From: DASSUC01 sp035650075
GTDB lineage: Bacteria; Actinomycetota; Actinomycetes; Mycobacteriales; Micromonosporaceae
Length of the DNA: 42,377 bases
Assembly (NCBI GenBank): GCA_035650075.1
Contig: DASRII010000166.1
Coordinates: 1 to 42,377 of the forward strand
Direction: 5' to 3'
The notes under the pieces were generated by a model that was not told the origin of the DNA, ran no database searches, and saw only the letters and a list, made by a program, of their open reading frames with translations. Position numbers and translations under genes: made by a program. Every line of letters begins with the position of its first letter. The stretch's first letter is position 1. Shown here piece after piece: positions 22,613-32,500 of the stretch.

Positions 22613-23466
22613 CCCGCACGCTCATCTCCCAGTCCCAGCTTCGCCGGGGGCGCGGCCGGTTCCTCTACTGGACGCTCCTCGCGCTGGTGCTGGGGGTGTT
22701 CAGCCTCGCCTTCATCGGGCCGCTGTACTGGATGGTCACCGGCGCGCTCAAGTCCGGTCAGGAGATCGCCCAGACACCGCCGACGCTCTTCCCCGCCGAT
22801 CCGCAGCCGCAGAACTACAGCGACGCGTGGTACCGGCTCAACCTCGCGAAGCTGCTGTTCAACACGTTCTACTACGCGGTCGGCGCGGTCGTCTTCCAGC
22901 TCGTCCTCGACACCGCCGCGGCGTACGCGCTGTCGAAGCTGCGTCCGATTTTCGGCAACGTGATTCTCGGTCTGATGCTGGCCACGCTGATGATTCCGGC
23001 GATGGTGCTCATCGTTCCGCAGTACGTGACGGCAATAGATCTGAACCTGCTCGACTCGCCCTTCGCCATCTGGCTGCCCGCCGTGGCGAACGCGTTCAAC
23101 ATCTTCCTGCTGAAGAGGTTCTTCGACTCGATTCCCGAGGACCTGCTGGCAGCGGCCACAATGGACGGTGCCGGCCCGGTACGTACCCTGTGGTCGATCG
23201 TCCTGCCGATCTCCCGCCCGATCCTCGGCGTGGTATCCATCTTCGCGGTCACCGCCGTGTGGAAGGACTTCCTCTGGCCGAAGCTCGTCATGCCGTCACC
23301 GGAGACCCGGACGGTCAGCGTCGGCATCTACGCGTTCGCCGGCGGTACCCCCATGAACGTGGTCGTCGCCGCGGCGGTCATCGCGGCGATTCCGACCGTC
23401 ATCTTTTTCCTGATCTTCCAGAAGAACATCATGTCCGGTCTGACCGCGGGCAGCCTGAAGGGATAG
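22609..23466 (+). CDS. CUT1 sugar ABC transporter permease, MalG type (alpha-glucoside operon)
   Basis: Second permease, 285 aa. It starts MTRTLISQSQLRRGRG, has a first membrane helix at ~20-42 and the usual loop LKSGQEIAQTPPTLFP. The EAA-type loop reads LLAAATMDGAGPVRTLWSIV. It ends in MSGLTAGSLKG, the conserved MalG tail that also contacts the ATPase. The ATG at 22609 overlaps the upstream TGA in an ATGA junction. The GH13 gene follows two bases after the stop. Confidence 0.94.
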   Translation: MTRTLISQSQLRRGRGRFLYWTLLALVLGVFSLAFIGPLYWMVTGALKSGQEIAQTPPTLFPADPQPQNYSDAWYRLNLAKLLFNTFYYAVGAVVFQLVLDTAAAYALSKLRPIFGNVILGLMLATLMIPAMVLIVPQYVTAIDLNLLDSPFAIWLPAVANAFNIFLLKRFFDSIPEDLLAAATMDGAGPVRTLWSIVLPISRPILGVVSIFAVTAVWKDFLWPKLVMPSPETRTVSVGIYAFAGGTPMNVVVAAAVIAAIPTVIFFLIFQKNIMSGLTAGSLKG

Positions 23467-23468
23467 CC

Positions 23469-25079
23469 GTGCCTGACTTCGGAGCTGGATGGTGGCGTTC
23501 CGCCGTCATCTACCAGATCTACCCCCGCAGCTTCGCCGACGGCAACGGCGACGGCATCGGCGACCTCGCCGGCGTTCGCGCGCGCCTGCCGTATCTGGCC
23601 GCGCTCGGGGTCGACGCGATCTGGTTCAGCCCGTGGTACGCCTCACCGCAGGCCGACGCCGGATACGACGTGTCCGACTACCGCGCGATCGACCCGGTGT
23701 TCGGCACGCTCGCCGAGGCGGAAAACCTCATCCGGCACGCGCATTCGTTGGGCATCCGCATCATCGTCGACGTGGTACCCAACCACTGCTCCGACGCGCA
23801 TCCGTGGTTCCGCGAGGCGCTGGCGACCGGGCCGGGCTCGACCGCGCGCGACCTGTTCTGGTTCCGCCGCGGGCGCGGTACCGATGGCGAGCTGCCACCC
23901 AACGACTGGCAGTCCATCTTCGGCGGTCCGGCCTGGACGCGGGCGACCGACGGCGAGTGGTACCTGCACCTGTTCGCGGCCGAGCAGCCGGACCTCAACT
24001 GGCAGCACCCGAAGGTGCGGGAGGAGTTCGAGGACGTGCTGCGGTTCTGGTTCGACCGCGGCGCCGACGGCGTACGCATCGACTCGGCCGCGCTGCTGAT
24101 GAAGGATCCCGAGCTGGCCGACTTCGACCATGACCACCCGCCGTTCCCGCACCCGTACACCGATCGCGACGAGGTGCATGAGGTGTACCGGTCGTGGCGG
24201 GCGATCGCCGACAGCTACCCGGAACCGAGAGCCCTCATCGGCGAGGTGTGGTTGCCGGATCCGGTGCGGTTCGCGGCGTACCTGCGTCCCGATGAAATCC
24301 ACACCGCGTTCAACTTCGCCTTCCTCGGCTGCCCGTGGGACGCGGCGGCGCTGCGCCGGGTCGTCGACGAGACGCTGGCCGTCCATGCTCCGGTGAACGC
24401 GCCGGCCACCTGGGTACTGTCCAATCACGACGTTCCGCGGCACGTCACCCGGTACGGCCGGGCCGACACGTCGTTCAATCTGGCGTACCGCCAACTGGGC
24501 GCGCCCACCGATCCCGCGCTCGGCCTGCGCCGGGCCCGGGCCGCCGTCCTGCTCAGCCTCGCGCTGCCCGTCTCGGTCTACCTGTACCAGGGGGAGGAAC
24601 TCGGGCTCGAGGAGGTCGAGGACATCCCGAACGCGGTCCGCCGCGACCCGATGTTCTTCCGCACCCACGGCGAGAACCTCGGTCGGGACGGCTGCCGGGT
24701 GCCGATCCCGTGGTCGGGTCAGGAGCCGCCGTTCGGTTTCAGCCCGCCCGGCGCCGCCGGCGAGCCGTGGCTGCCGCAGCCGCGGGCCTGGCGCGACCGG
24801 ACCGTCGAGGCGCAGACCGGTGACCCGGACTCGATGCTGGAGCTGTACCGGCGGGCGTTGGCGTACCGCCGGAGCCAGCCGGCCCTGGGCGACGGCGACT
24901 TCGCCTGGGTACCGGCGCCGGACGGCGTACTGGCCTTCCGTCGCGGCCCAGGCTTCGCCTGCGTAGTCAACCTGTCCGACCGCCCGATCGACCTGCCCGA
25001 TCGCGTCATCCTGTCCAGCGCTTCGCTGGCGCAGGGCACGCTGCCGGTGGATACCGCCGCCTGGCTGGCTACTGGTTAG
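23469..25079 (+). CDS. GH13 alpha-glucosidase (oligo-1,6-glucosidase / trehalose-type subgroup)
   Basis: Cytoplasmic alpha-glucosidase of 536 aa that would hydrolyse the sugar imported by the same operon. The (beta/alpha)8 barrel signatures are present: YQIYPRSFADGNGDGIGDL at the N-terminus, DVVPNH, nucleophile D205 (DGVRIDSAAL), acid/base E259 (LIGEVWLP) and stabilising D321 (SNHDVPRH). No signal peptide is seen, in keeping with an intracellular role. It starts with GTG at 23469, two bases after the permease stop, so it is coupled. Substrate choice within the family (maltose, isomaltose, sucrose, trehalose-like) is not certain. The last 11 bases overlap the convergent sulfotransferase gene. 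Confidence 0.93.
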   Translation: MPDFGAGWWRSAVIYQIYPRSFADGNGDGIGDLAGVRARLPYLAALGVDAIWFSPWYASPQADAGYDVSDYRAIDPVFGTLAEAENLIRHAHSLGIRIIVDVVPNHCSDAHPWFREALATGPGSTARDLFWFRRGRGTDGELPPNDWQSIFGGPAWTRATDGEWYLHLFAAEQPDLNWQHPKVREEFEDVLRFWFDRGADGVRIDSAALLMKDPELADFDHDHPPFPHPYTDRDEVHEVYRSWRAIADSYPEPRALIGEVWLPDPVRFAAYLRPDEIHTAFNFAFLGCPWDAAALRRVVDETLAVHAPVNAPATWVLSNHDVPRHVTRYGRADTSFNLAYRQLGAPTDPALGLRRARAAVLLSLALPVSVYLYQGEELGLEEVEDIPNAVRRDPMFFRTHGENLGRDGCRVPIPWSGQEPPFGFSPPGAAGEPWLPQPRAWRDRTVEAQTGDPDSMLELYRRALAYRRSQPALGDGDFAWVPAPDGVLAFRRGPGFACVVNLSDRPIDLPDRVILSSASLAQGTLPVDTAAWLATG

Positions 25080-26001
25080 TTATCTTCCGTACCCGTTCGG
25101 CGTCCTCAGTGGACAGTCGGCGTTGGGCCGCGTCCACCGCCTGCTTGGAGTCCATCGGGCGGAACGCGGTCTTGGACAGTCCAAAGCGGACGGTCCAGCG
25201 AACCGCGCCACGGTCGGAACCGGTACCGGTCGTCGCCTCGACGACCTTCGCACGGGCGCGCGCGTCGAAGTCGAGTCCACAGTGGTCGTACAGAGCAGCG
25301 AACTCCTCCTCCGGCCGCTGGGCCAGGTCCTCGTACCGCCGGATCGTCACCCCCGGTACGTGCCGGTGCACCCGGTCCACCACGTCGTACATGACGCGCC
25401 ACAGCAGGGCGGTCTGGTGTATCTCGTCCTTACCGGCGGCGGCCTCGCGCAGTTCCTCGACCACGCTGGCGTCGAGCAGGTCCCGCGTGAGCAGTGGCTG
25501 ACCGAGCAGCTCGTCGAGGTGGATGTGCCAGTTCAACTTGCGGTAGCTGCCCACCAGCGACACCGGGTCCCGAACGAGCACGACCGCCCGGATCCCGAAG
25601 CGCTCGGCGAGCCACGGCACGGCCAGCAGCGCATACGGATCGTCGAGCATCGCCCGCCGACCGCGCATACGCCCGGTCGTGAAGCTCGTCGCGTACTTGG
25701 CCATCCGCGCGAGGTCGTACGGCCCGTGGTTGCGGCGCAGCTCGCGCCCGACGCCGTAGCGCAGCCCCAGCGTCCGGCGGAAGGCCGGTAGCCAGTCGCC
25801 CTCGTTGTCGGCGCAGATGTACTGGAACCGGTGCGTGACGTCGGCGTCCAGCACGCCCGGCGACCGTCCGGGCGGGTGCCGGGGGTTCAGCGGCTCGTTG
25901 ACGTACACGACCTGCCCGCTGGCCTCCAGCATCTTGCCGACCCAGCTCGTTCCGCTGCGTGGCAGCCCGGTCACCAGCAGCGCTGGCTGGGTCGCGGCCA
26001 T
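25069..26001 (-). CDS. PAPS-dependent sulfotransferase
   Basis: A 310-residue sulfotransferase. The 5'-phosphosulfate-binding loop is GLPRSGTSWVGKML (residues ~11-24). The 3'-phosphate-binding part is VLVRDPVSLVGSYRKLN (around residues 145-160). It transfers sulfate from PAPS to a hydroxyl on a carbohydrate, lipid or natural product; the acceptor is unknown. A late motif, IRRYEDLAQRPEEEF, is typical of the family. The ATG at 26001 has GGAGAAG six bases upstream, which decides it over a frame extension to 26043. It stands alone between the glucoside operon and the sigma-factor pair, and its 3' end overlaps the GH13 gene. Confidence 0.9.
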   Translation of the reverse strand: MAATQPALLVTGLPRSGTSWVGKMLEASGQVVYVNEPLNPRHPPGRSPGVLDADVTHRFQYICADNEGDWLPAFRRTLGLRYGVGRELRRNHGPYDLARMAKYATSFTTGRMRGRRAMLDDPYALLAVPWLAERFGIRAVVLVRDPVSLVGSYRKLNWHIHLDELLGQPLLTRDLLDASVVEELREAAAGKDEIHQTALLWRVMYDVVDRVHRHVPGVTIRRYEDLAQRPEEEFAALYDHCGLDFDARARAKVVEATTGTGSDRGAVRWTVRFGLSKTAFRPMDSKQAVDAAQRRLSTEDAERVRKITNQ

Positions 26002-26042
26002 CAACTTCTCCTTCCGCACCCGCGCGTGCGGGCAGGAACGCA

Positions 26043-27287
26043 TTATGGGCCGCAGGCCGCGGCGCGGTCGAGGAGCAGCTTCCGCTCGCGGGCATTGCGG
26101 GTCAGCGAGGCCGCGCGTTCGAACTCGGTACGCGCCTCGGCGAGCCGGCCGAGCTTGACCAGGAGATCACCGCGGACGCTGGGCAGCAGGTGGTAGCCGG
26201 CCAGCGACTGCTCCTCGTCGAGCGCGTCGACGAGCTCCAGGCCGGCGGCCGGGCCGTACGCCATCCCGAGCGCCACGGCCCGGTTCAGCTCGACGACGGG
26301 CGAGGGCGCGAGCCGGGCCAGCGCCTCGTAGAGCGCGGCGATCAGCGTCCAGTCCGTCTCCTCCGCGGTACGCGCTCGCGCGTGACAGGCGGCGATGGCG
26401 GCCTGCAACGCGTACGGTCCGGCCGACCCGCCGAGGGCCTGAGCCCGGTCGAGCGCCGCCAGACCGCGCCGGATGAGCAGTTGATCCCAGCGTCGGCGGT
26501 CCTGGTCGAGCAGCAGTACCGGCTCACCCGTCGGCCCGATCCGCGCCCGCAGCCGCGACGCCTGGATCTCCATCAACGCGACGAGCCCGTGTACCTCGGG
26601 CTCCTTGGGCATCAGCTCGGCGAGGATGCGGCCGAGCCGCAGGGCCTCGTCGCACAGCCCCGGCCGGACCCAGTCATCGCCCGCGGTCGCCGAATACCCC
26701 TCGTTGAAGATGAGGTAGATCACTTCGAGTACCGACGCCAGCCGCTCGGCGCGCTGGGCCTCCTCCGGTACCTCGAACGGCACGTTCGCGTCGGCGAGCG
26801 TCCGCTTGGCCCGGACGATGCGTTGCGCGACGGTCGACTCCGATACCAGGAACGCCCGGGCGATCTCGTCGGTGGTCAACCCGCCGAGCAGGCGGAGAGT
26901 CAGCGCTACCCGGGCCTCGGTCGACAGCACCGGATGGCAGGAGACGAACACCAGGCGCAGCAGGTCGTCCTCGATGTGGTCGACGAGGACTACCTCGTCA
27001 TCGGCGTCGAGTTGGAGGTCGCGGCCCAGCTCGGCCAGTTTGCGCTCGTACCGCTCGTTGCGCCGGATCAGGTCGATCGCGCGGCGTTTCGCGGTGGTCA
27101 TGAGCCAGGCGCCCGGGTTGCGCGGTACGCCCGACTCGGGCCACTGTTCGAGCGCGGCGACCAACGCGTCCTGCGCGAGTTCCTCCGCGATCCCGACATC
27201 GCGGACGAGCCCCGCGACGCCGGCGATGACGCGCGCGGACTCCATCCGCCATACCGTCTCGATCGCGGTGTGGGTGTCGGTAGCCAT
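26043..27287 (-). CDS. ECF42-type sigma factor with C-terminal TPR-like extension
   Basis: A 414-residue sigma factor. The first ~170 residues carry sigma region 2 (AEELAQDALVAALEQWPESG, MTTAKRRAIDLIRRNERYERK) and region 4 (LTTDEIARAFLVSESTVAQRIVRAKRTL). The ~230-residue remainder is an alpha-helical repeat region (VIYLIFNEGYSATAGDDW, ALYEALARLAPSPVVELNRAVAL) that the ECF42 group requires instead of a dedicated anti-sigma factor. It is immediately downstream of a DGPF-domain gene, the classical partner of this group, and its ATG touches the partner's TGA. Activation mechanism is still debated in the literature; target genes cannot be named from this window. Confidence 0.93.
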   Translation of the reverse strand: MATDTHTAIETVWRMESARVIAGVAGLVRDVGIAEELAQDALVAALEQWPESGVPRNPGAWLMTTAKRRAIDLIRRNERYERKLAELGRDLQLDADDEVVLVDHIEDDLLRLVFVSCHPVLSTEARVALTLRLLGGLTTDEIARAFLVSESTVAQRIVRAKRTLADANVPFEVPEEAQRAERLASVLEVIYLIFNEGYSATAGDDWVRPGLCDEALRLGRILAELMPKEPEVHGLVALMEIQASRLRARIGPTGEPVLLLDQDRRRWDQLLIRRGLAALDRAQALGGSAGPYALQAAIAACHARARTAEETDWTLIAALYEALARLAPSPVVELNRAVALGMAYGPAAGLELVDALDEEQSLAGYHLLPSVRGDLLVKLGRLAEARTEFERAASLTRNARERKLLLDRAAACGP

Positions 27288-27724
27288 CACAGCCCCGGTG
27301 TCTGCTCCCGCAGCCGCGCCTCGGTTTCCTGCTGCTCGTCGGTCGCCCCGATCTCGTCCATCTCGGCCACCTGACGGATCTCGATCACGGCTTCGCTGAC
27401 GCCGCTGTCGCCGAACTGGTCGACGGCCGCCTCGAGCGGGCAGCGCTTGGCCCACTCGATGGCCTCCTCCCGCGACTTCACCTGGATCAGGTAGTAGCCG
27501 GCGACGAGTTCCTTAGCCTCGGTGAACGGACCGTCGATGACCGTCCGCTTACCTCCGGAGTACACCACCCGCGCGCCGGTCGAGCTGGACAGCAGGCCTT
27601 CGCCCGCGAGCAGGACCCCGGCCTTCACCAGCTGCTCGTAGTACCCGAGCATCGCGTCGATCAGCTCTGCGCTCGGCAGGGCATCCTCCGGCGGCTCGCC
27701 CTTCAGCAGCAACATGAATCGCAT
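27287..27724 (-). CDS. DGPF/YCII-like domain protein, partner of ECF42 sigma factor
   Basis: A 145-residue protein with a ferredoxin-like YCII-related fold. It begins MRFMLLLKGEPP and contains the DGPFTEAKELVAGYYLI motif that names the family (residues ~65-85). Genes of this type occur next to ECF42 sigma factors and are thought to be regulated by, or to signal to, them. The last ~15 residues (DEQQETEARLREQTPGL) look like a disordered tail. Its TGA overlaps the sigma ATG by one base. It is divergent from the DrrA gene, with 61 bases between the starts containing a near-perfect repeat (see findings). Confidence 0.9.
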   Translation of the reverse strand: MRFMLLLKGEPPEDALPSAELIDAMLGYYEQLVKAGVLLAGEGLLSSSTGARVVYSGGKRTVIDGPFTEAKELVAGYYLIQVKSREEAIEWAKRCPLEAAVDQFGDSGVSEAVIEIRQVAEMDEIGATDEQQETEARLREQTPGL

Positions 27725-27731
27725 GCGATCA

Positions 27732-27765
27732 GTCTGACAGCGGCTTGTGCGCGGTCTGTCAGCGG
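27732..27765. repeat. Paired CTGACAG / CTGTCAG words in divergent promoter region
   Basis: GTCTGACAGCGG (27732-27743) recurs as GTCTGTCAGCGG (27754-27765), 22 bases apart with one mismatch; the seven-base cores are reverse complements of each other. The pair lies between the DGPF and DrrA starts and could bind a dimeric regulator or include promoter elements for either direction. Confidence 0.45.
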
Positions 27766-27785
27766 ACCGCGCGACGCTTGCCACC

Positions 27786-28739
27786 GTGACGAACTACGCC
27801 TTCCAAGCCGAGGGTCTGGTCAAGCGGTACGGCAAGACGGTCGCGCTGGCCGGGGTCGACCTGGCCGCCCGGCCCGGTACGGTCCTCGGGGTGCTCGGGC
27901 CGAACGGCGCCGGAAAGACGACCGCGGTCCGGATCCTCGCGACGCTGCTGCGGCCGGACGCGGGCCGCGCGACCGTATGCGGGCACGATGTCGTGCGCGA
28001 GGCGGCCCGGGTCCGCCGTGTGATCGGCCTCACCGGCCAGTACGCGTCGGTCGACGAGGACCTCACCGGACTGCAGAACCTTGTCCTCATTGGACAGTTG
28101 CTGGATCTGCGGCGGGGTGATGCCCGAAAGCGGGCCGATGAGCTGCTCGACCGGTTCGACCTGACCGAGGCGGCGGGCCGCCCGGCGCGGACGTACTCCG
28201 GTGGCATGCGGCGCCGGCTGGATCTCGCGGCGAGCCTGGTGGGCCGGCCGGACGTGATCTATCTCGATGAGCCCACGACCGGCCTGGACCCGGTCAAGCG
28301 CGAGGACGTCTGGGGCATCATCCGCTCGCTGATCCGGGACGGCGTCACCGTACTGCTCACGACGCAGTACCTCGACGAGGCGGACGCGCTGGCCGACGAG
28401 ATCTCCGTGATGGACCACGGACGGGTCATCGCCCACGGGACGCCGGCCCAGCTCAAGCACATCGTCGGCGGGCAGACGATCCTCGTCCGGCCGGTCGACC
28501 CCGATCGGCTCGCGGACGCGGGCGCGATCCTCGAGGCGGTGGCGGGCCAGCCGGCAGAGTCGCCGCACCGCGGGGTGCTGACGGTACCGGTCGACAGCGA
28601 CGCGGCCTTCACCACGGTCGTCCGGCGGCTCGCCGAGGAAGGGATCGGCGTGGTCGAGCTGTCGCTGCGGCTACCGAGCCTCGACGAGGTCTTCTTCACC
28701 CTGACCGGCGAGCACACCGAGGAGGTGGCAGCGGCATGA
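27786..28739 (+). CDS. drrA: DrrA-type ABC exporter ATPase
   Basis: ATPase of 317 aa for a drug-type exporter. It has Walker A GPNGAGKTT, signature YSGGMRRRLDLA, Walker B VIYLDEPTTGLDP and the D-loop, plus the DrrA C-terminal domain ending RLPSLDEVFFTLTGEHTEE. The GTG at 27786 gives the usual start (VTNYAFQAEGLVKRYG). The final bases overlap the start of the permease gene (ATGA), so the two are coupled. The DrrA family is known for daunorubicin export in Streptomyces peucetius, but many homologues have other or unknown substrates. Confidence 0.9.
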   Translation: MTNYAFQAEGLVKRYGKTVALAGVDLAARPGTVLGVLGPNGAGKTTAVRILATLLRPDAGRATVCGHDVVREAARVRRVIGLTGQYASVDEDLTGLQNLVLIGQLLDLRRGDARKRADELLDRFDLTEAAGRPARTYSGGMRRRLDLAASLVGRPDVIYLDEPTTGLDPVKREDVWGIIRSLIRDGVTVLLTTQYLDEADALADEISVMDHGRVIAHGTPAQLKHIVGGQTILVRPVDPDRLADAGAILEAVAGQPAESPHRGVLTVPVDSDAAFTTVVRRLAEEGIGVVELSLRLPSLDEVFFTLTGEHTEEVAAA

Positions 28740-29554
28740 CACTCACGAAGGAACCCATCGTCGCGACTAGCCGCGCGGCCAACCCGGCGCGCAGGCCGTT
28801 CGGACTCGTCCGGCACAGCCTGGCGCTGGCCCGGCGCAGCCTCATCAAGACAATGCGTACGCCGGAGCAGCTGCTCGACGTGACACTGCAGCCGGTCATC
28901 TTCGTCGTGGTGTTCGTGTACCTGCTGGGCGGGGCGGTAGCCGGCTCGCAGCACGAGTACCTCCAGTTCCTGCTCCCCGCGATCATGGTGCAGACCGTGA
29001 TGTTCGCGTCCCTGGCTACCGGCGTCGGTCTCAATACCGACATCAAGAAGGGCGTGTTCGACCGGTTCCGCAGCCTGCCGATCGGCCGGTCCGCGCCACT
29101 GATCGGCTCGGTGCTCGGGGACGTGATCCGGTTCGTGGTCTCGATCGTGGTGCTGCTCGGCTTCGGGTACCTGCTCGGCTTCCGGATCCAGACGAACCCC
29201 GGTGCGGCGCTGCTGGCGTGCCTGCTCGTGATGATGTTCTCGTTCGCGGTCTGCTGGATCTTCGTGCTCATCGGGGTGGTCATGCGGGAGCCCGGCGCGG
29301 TCCAGGGCGTCGCCTTCGTGATCATGTTCCCGTTCACGTTCGGTACGAACATGATGGTGCCGACCGACACCCTGCCGGGCTGGCTGCAGGTGTGGGTGCG
29401 GATCAACCCCGTGTCCGACGTCATGGCCACGTCCCGCGGGCTGTTGATCGGCGGACCGGTGGCCGGGCCGGTGACCAGTACCGTGCTGTGGTCCCTCGGC
29501 CTGCTCGCGGTGTTCGTGCCGCTCGCGGTGCGCGCCTACCGCCGCCGCACGTGA
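28736..29554 (+). CDS. drrB: DrrB-type ABC-2 exporter permease
   Basis: Membrane subunit of 272 aa with about six hydrophobic segments and the ABC-2 pattern (RTPEQLLDVTLQPVIFVVVF, GVFDRFRSLPIGRSAPL, FPFTFGTNMMVPTDTLPGWLQ). FRSLPIGR is the conserved coupling segment of this family. The ATG overlaps the stop of the ATPase gene. Together the two form a complete exporter. The last 19 bases overlap the end of the large AfsR-like regulator gene on the other strand. Confidence 0.92.
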   Translation: MTLTKEPIVATSRAANPARRPFGLVRHSLALARRSLIKTMRTPEQLLDVTLQPVIFVVVFVYLLGGAVAGSQHEYLQFLLPAIMVQTVMFASLATGVGLNTDIKKGVFDRFRSLPIGRSAPLIGSVLGDVIRFVVSIVVLLGFGYLLGFRIQTNPGAALLACLLVMMFSFAVCWIFVLIGVVMREPGAVQGVAFVIMFPFTFGTNMMVPTDTLPGWLQVWVRINPVSDVMATSRGLLIGGPVAGPVTSTVLWSLGLLAVFVPLAVRAYRRRT

Positions 29555-32500
29555 GACCGTGCAGACCGCGGGTCGACTGCGGCCAAGGCGCCGGCCTGGT
29601 CCAGCGAACGGCCCTCGGCGAACGCGGCCACGAACTCCGCCTCGCCGAGGGCTTCGCGCAGCTGGTTCGCCAACCGCTCGGCGTCCCAGTTGGACCGGTC
29701 CGGGCCACCGCGCAATGCCTCGGTAGCGCCGAGCACCCGAGCGGCGCGATGGTGGTCGCCGGTGCCCCGGTACAGCGCCGCGGTGGCCAGGGCGACCGTC
29801 GCCGCCACCGGCATGTCCATGCCGTCGAGCGCGAGGTCGATCGCCTCGGCGATCGCCGTCCGGGCCGAGTCCCAGTCCCCCCGGCCGGCGGCCACGTGTC
29901 CGAAGGACGCCCGCAGCAGCGCCCGGAACTGCGGCGCTACCAGTGGCGCGCGCTCCTGGGCGGACCAGGCGTCGGTGTAGTACCGCTCGGCGCCCGACAG
30001 GTCGCCGTCGTTGCGCGCCAGCTCGCCGAGCAGCAAGAGGGCGAACGCGGTGTCCCGAGCCTGCCGGGCCGAGGGCCGAGCCGTGACGAACCGGTTCAGC
30101 TCCGCCCGGACCGAGGCCACGTCGGCGAGGTGTGCCCGGACGCCGGCGAGCCGGATCTGCTGGTACCCGGCGTCGTCCGCGGGATTGAGCTCGCTCACTA
30201 GCCGGATCGACTCCTCGAGCGCCTCGGCGGCGGCTTCGAACTCACCCCGTTTGGTGTACGCGTCGGCCAGTGACGTCAACGCCGTCGACAGCCCCCACCG
30301 CTCGCCGATCTGCCGGAACGCGTCGGCCGCGGCCGTCAGGTGGGTGAGCATGCCGGTGGCGTCGCCTTCGTTCTCCGCCATGAAGCCACGGAAGGACGTC
30401 AGCGTCGCCCGTACCCACGGGTCGGGGTGTGTCATGCCGCGTTCGGCGGAGGCGTGGCCCCGGGCGGTGTCGTCGGTGAACATGGCGACGGCCGGGATGA
30501 TCAGGCTGAGCAGCGGATGGGTGGTGGCGGGGTCGATGTCCCGGACCATCTCGACCAGTCTCTCCGCCGCGTTCGAAGGCATCTGGTAGCCGCCGACGAA
30601 CGCCTGGTTGATGTAGTACGCGGCCGTCACTATCGCCCGCGCCTCGTGTGGTGCGTCACCCGGAACCTCCAGCGCCCGGCCCAGCCACGCCGCGGCGTCG
30701 GCGCTCTCGCCCTGAATCGTCCATAGTAGACTCAGCGCGGCCCCGAGCCGGATCGCGGTGTCGGCGTCACCCGTGTCGCAGGCGAAGTGCAGGGCGGCGC
30801 GCAGGTTGTCCCGTTCGGCGGTGAGCAGGGCCATCCAGTCCAGCTGCTCGGCGCGGCGCAGGTGCGGCTCGGCCGTCTCCGCGAAGGCCAGGAAGTGCGC
30901 GGCGTGCCGCACCTGCAGCCGGCCCACTTCCCCGGCTTCGGCCAACCGCTCCAGCCCGTACTCGCGGATCGTCTCCAGCATCCGGTAGCGACCCGCCGCG
31001 TCGCCGACGACCTGGAGCAGCGACTTGTCCACGAGCGCGTCGAGCAGGTCGCCGATCGCGTCCGCGGGGACGCCGTTTCCGGCGCACACGCCGCGGGCGC
31101 TGTCCTCGGTGATCGCGCCCGGGAAGACCGCGAGCCGGTCCACGAGTAGCCGCTCCTCGTCGCCGAGCAGGTCCCAGCTCCACGCCACGACCGCGCGCAG
31201 CGTGCGGTGCCGCGGCATCGCCGTCCGGCTGCCGCCGGTGAGCAACCGGAACCGGTCGTCCAGCCGATCCGCGACCTGCTCGAGCGACATCGCACGCAGC
31301 CGGGCCGCGGCCAGCTCGATCGCCAGCGGCAGGCCGTCGAGCCGACGGCAGATTTCCACGACGGTACCGATGGTCTCGTCGCTGAGGGCGAACCCGGGCC
31401 GTACCGCGGCGGCCCGGTCCCGCAAGAGCTGGACGGCCGGATACTCGAGCGCCTCGTCGAGGCTGGCGCCGGAGAGAGGAAGTCGCAGCGGCGCGACCGG
31501 GCAGAGCGCCTCGCCGAGGATGCCGAGCGGCTCGCGCGACGTGGCCAGTACCCGCAGCCGCGGGCACCGGCTGAGCAGATCGTCGGCCAACCGCGCAGCG
31601 GCGTCGACGAGGTGCTCGCAGTTGTCGAGTACCAGTAAGGCCTCCGCCGGCGCCAGGGCGTCCAGCAACACGGCCAGCGCGTCGCGTGGCTGGGCGGCCG
31701 GTGCGTGGGTATCGAGCAGGCCGCCTTCGCGTTGGCCGAGCGCGCGCAGGACCGCCAGCGGTACGTCGGCCGGGTCGCTGACCGGGGCCAGCTCGATCAG
31801 CCATACGCCGTCGGGCATCTCGGCGGAGGCGGCCGCGGTAGTCGCGAGCCGGGTCTTGCCCGCGCCGCCCGGACCGACCAGCGTGACGAGCCGGCTGTCG
31901 GTCAGCGCCTTGCCGATGAGGTTCAGCTCTTCGCGCCGACCGACGAAGCTGGTGAGCGCGGCCCGCAGGTTGCCGGTGCGGCGGGCCGGCTCGGCGAGGG
32001 TTGTGGAACCCCGGAGCACTGCCAGGTGGGCGTCGCGCAGCGCCGGCGATGGGTCGACGCCCAGTTCGTCGGCGAGCCGGTGCCGGACCTCCTCGTACAC
32101 CGCGAGGGCTTCGGCCTGCCGGCCGGCGGCGTGCAGCGCCCGCACCCGCAGGGCGCCCAGCCGCTCCCGCAACGGGTGTTCGGCGGTCAGCGCCTCGAGT
32201 TCGGCGACGAGCTGTTCCGCTACGCGGTCCGTACCGAGTTCGGCCTCGATCCGGTCCTCGGTCGCGGCCAGCCGCAGCTCCTCCAACCGGGCGGCGGGAG
32301 CGACCGCGTACGGCGCGTCGGCCATATCGAACAATGCCGGCCCGCGCCACAGCGTCAGCCCGTCGCGCAGCATTCGTACCGCCGCGACCGCATCCCCCTG
32401 CCGCAACGCGTTTCGGCCCGAGGTGGCCAGCCGCTCGAAGCGGACCGCGTCGACCTCGTCCGGCTCGATATCGAGCTGGTAGCCGGCCGGCCCCGAGGAC

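Noticed and set aside
25069..26001. Sulfotransferase as part of a sulfated-sugar pathway with the glucoside operon
   Set aside because: It is on the opposite strand with its own ribosome site and nothing links its acceptor to the imported sugar.
29218..30201. Long plus-strand open frame across the end of the exporter gene and the AfsR-like gene
   Set aside because: It is an Arg/Gly/Pro-rich shadow frame typical of GC-rich DNA and overlaps two genes with clear domains.
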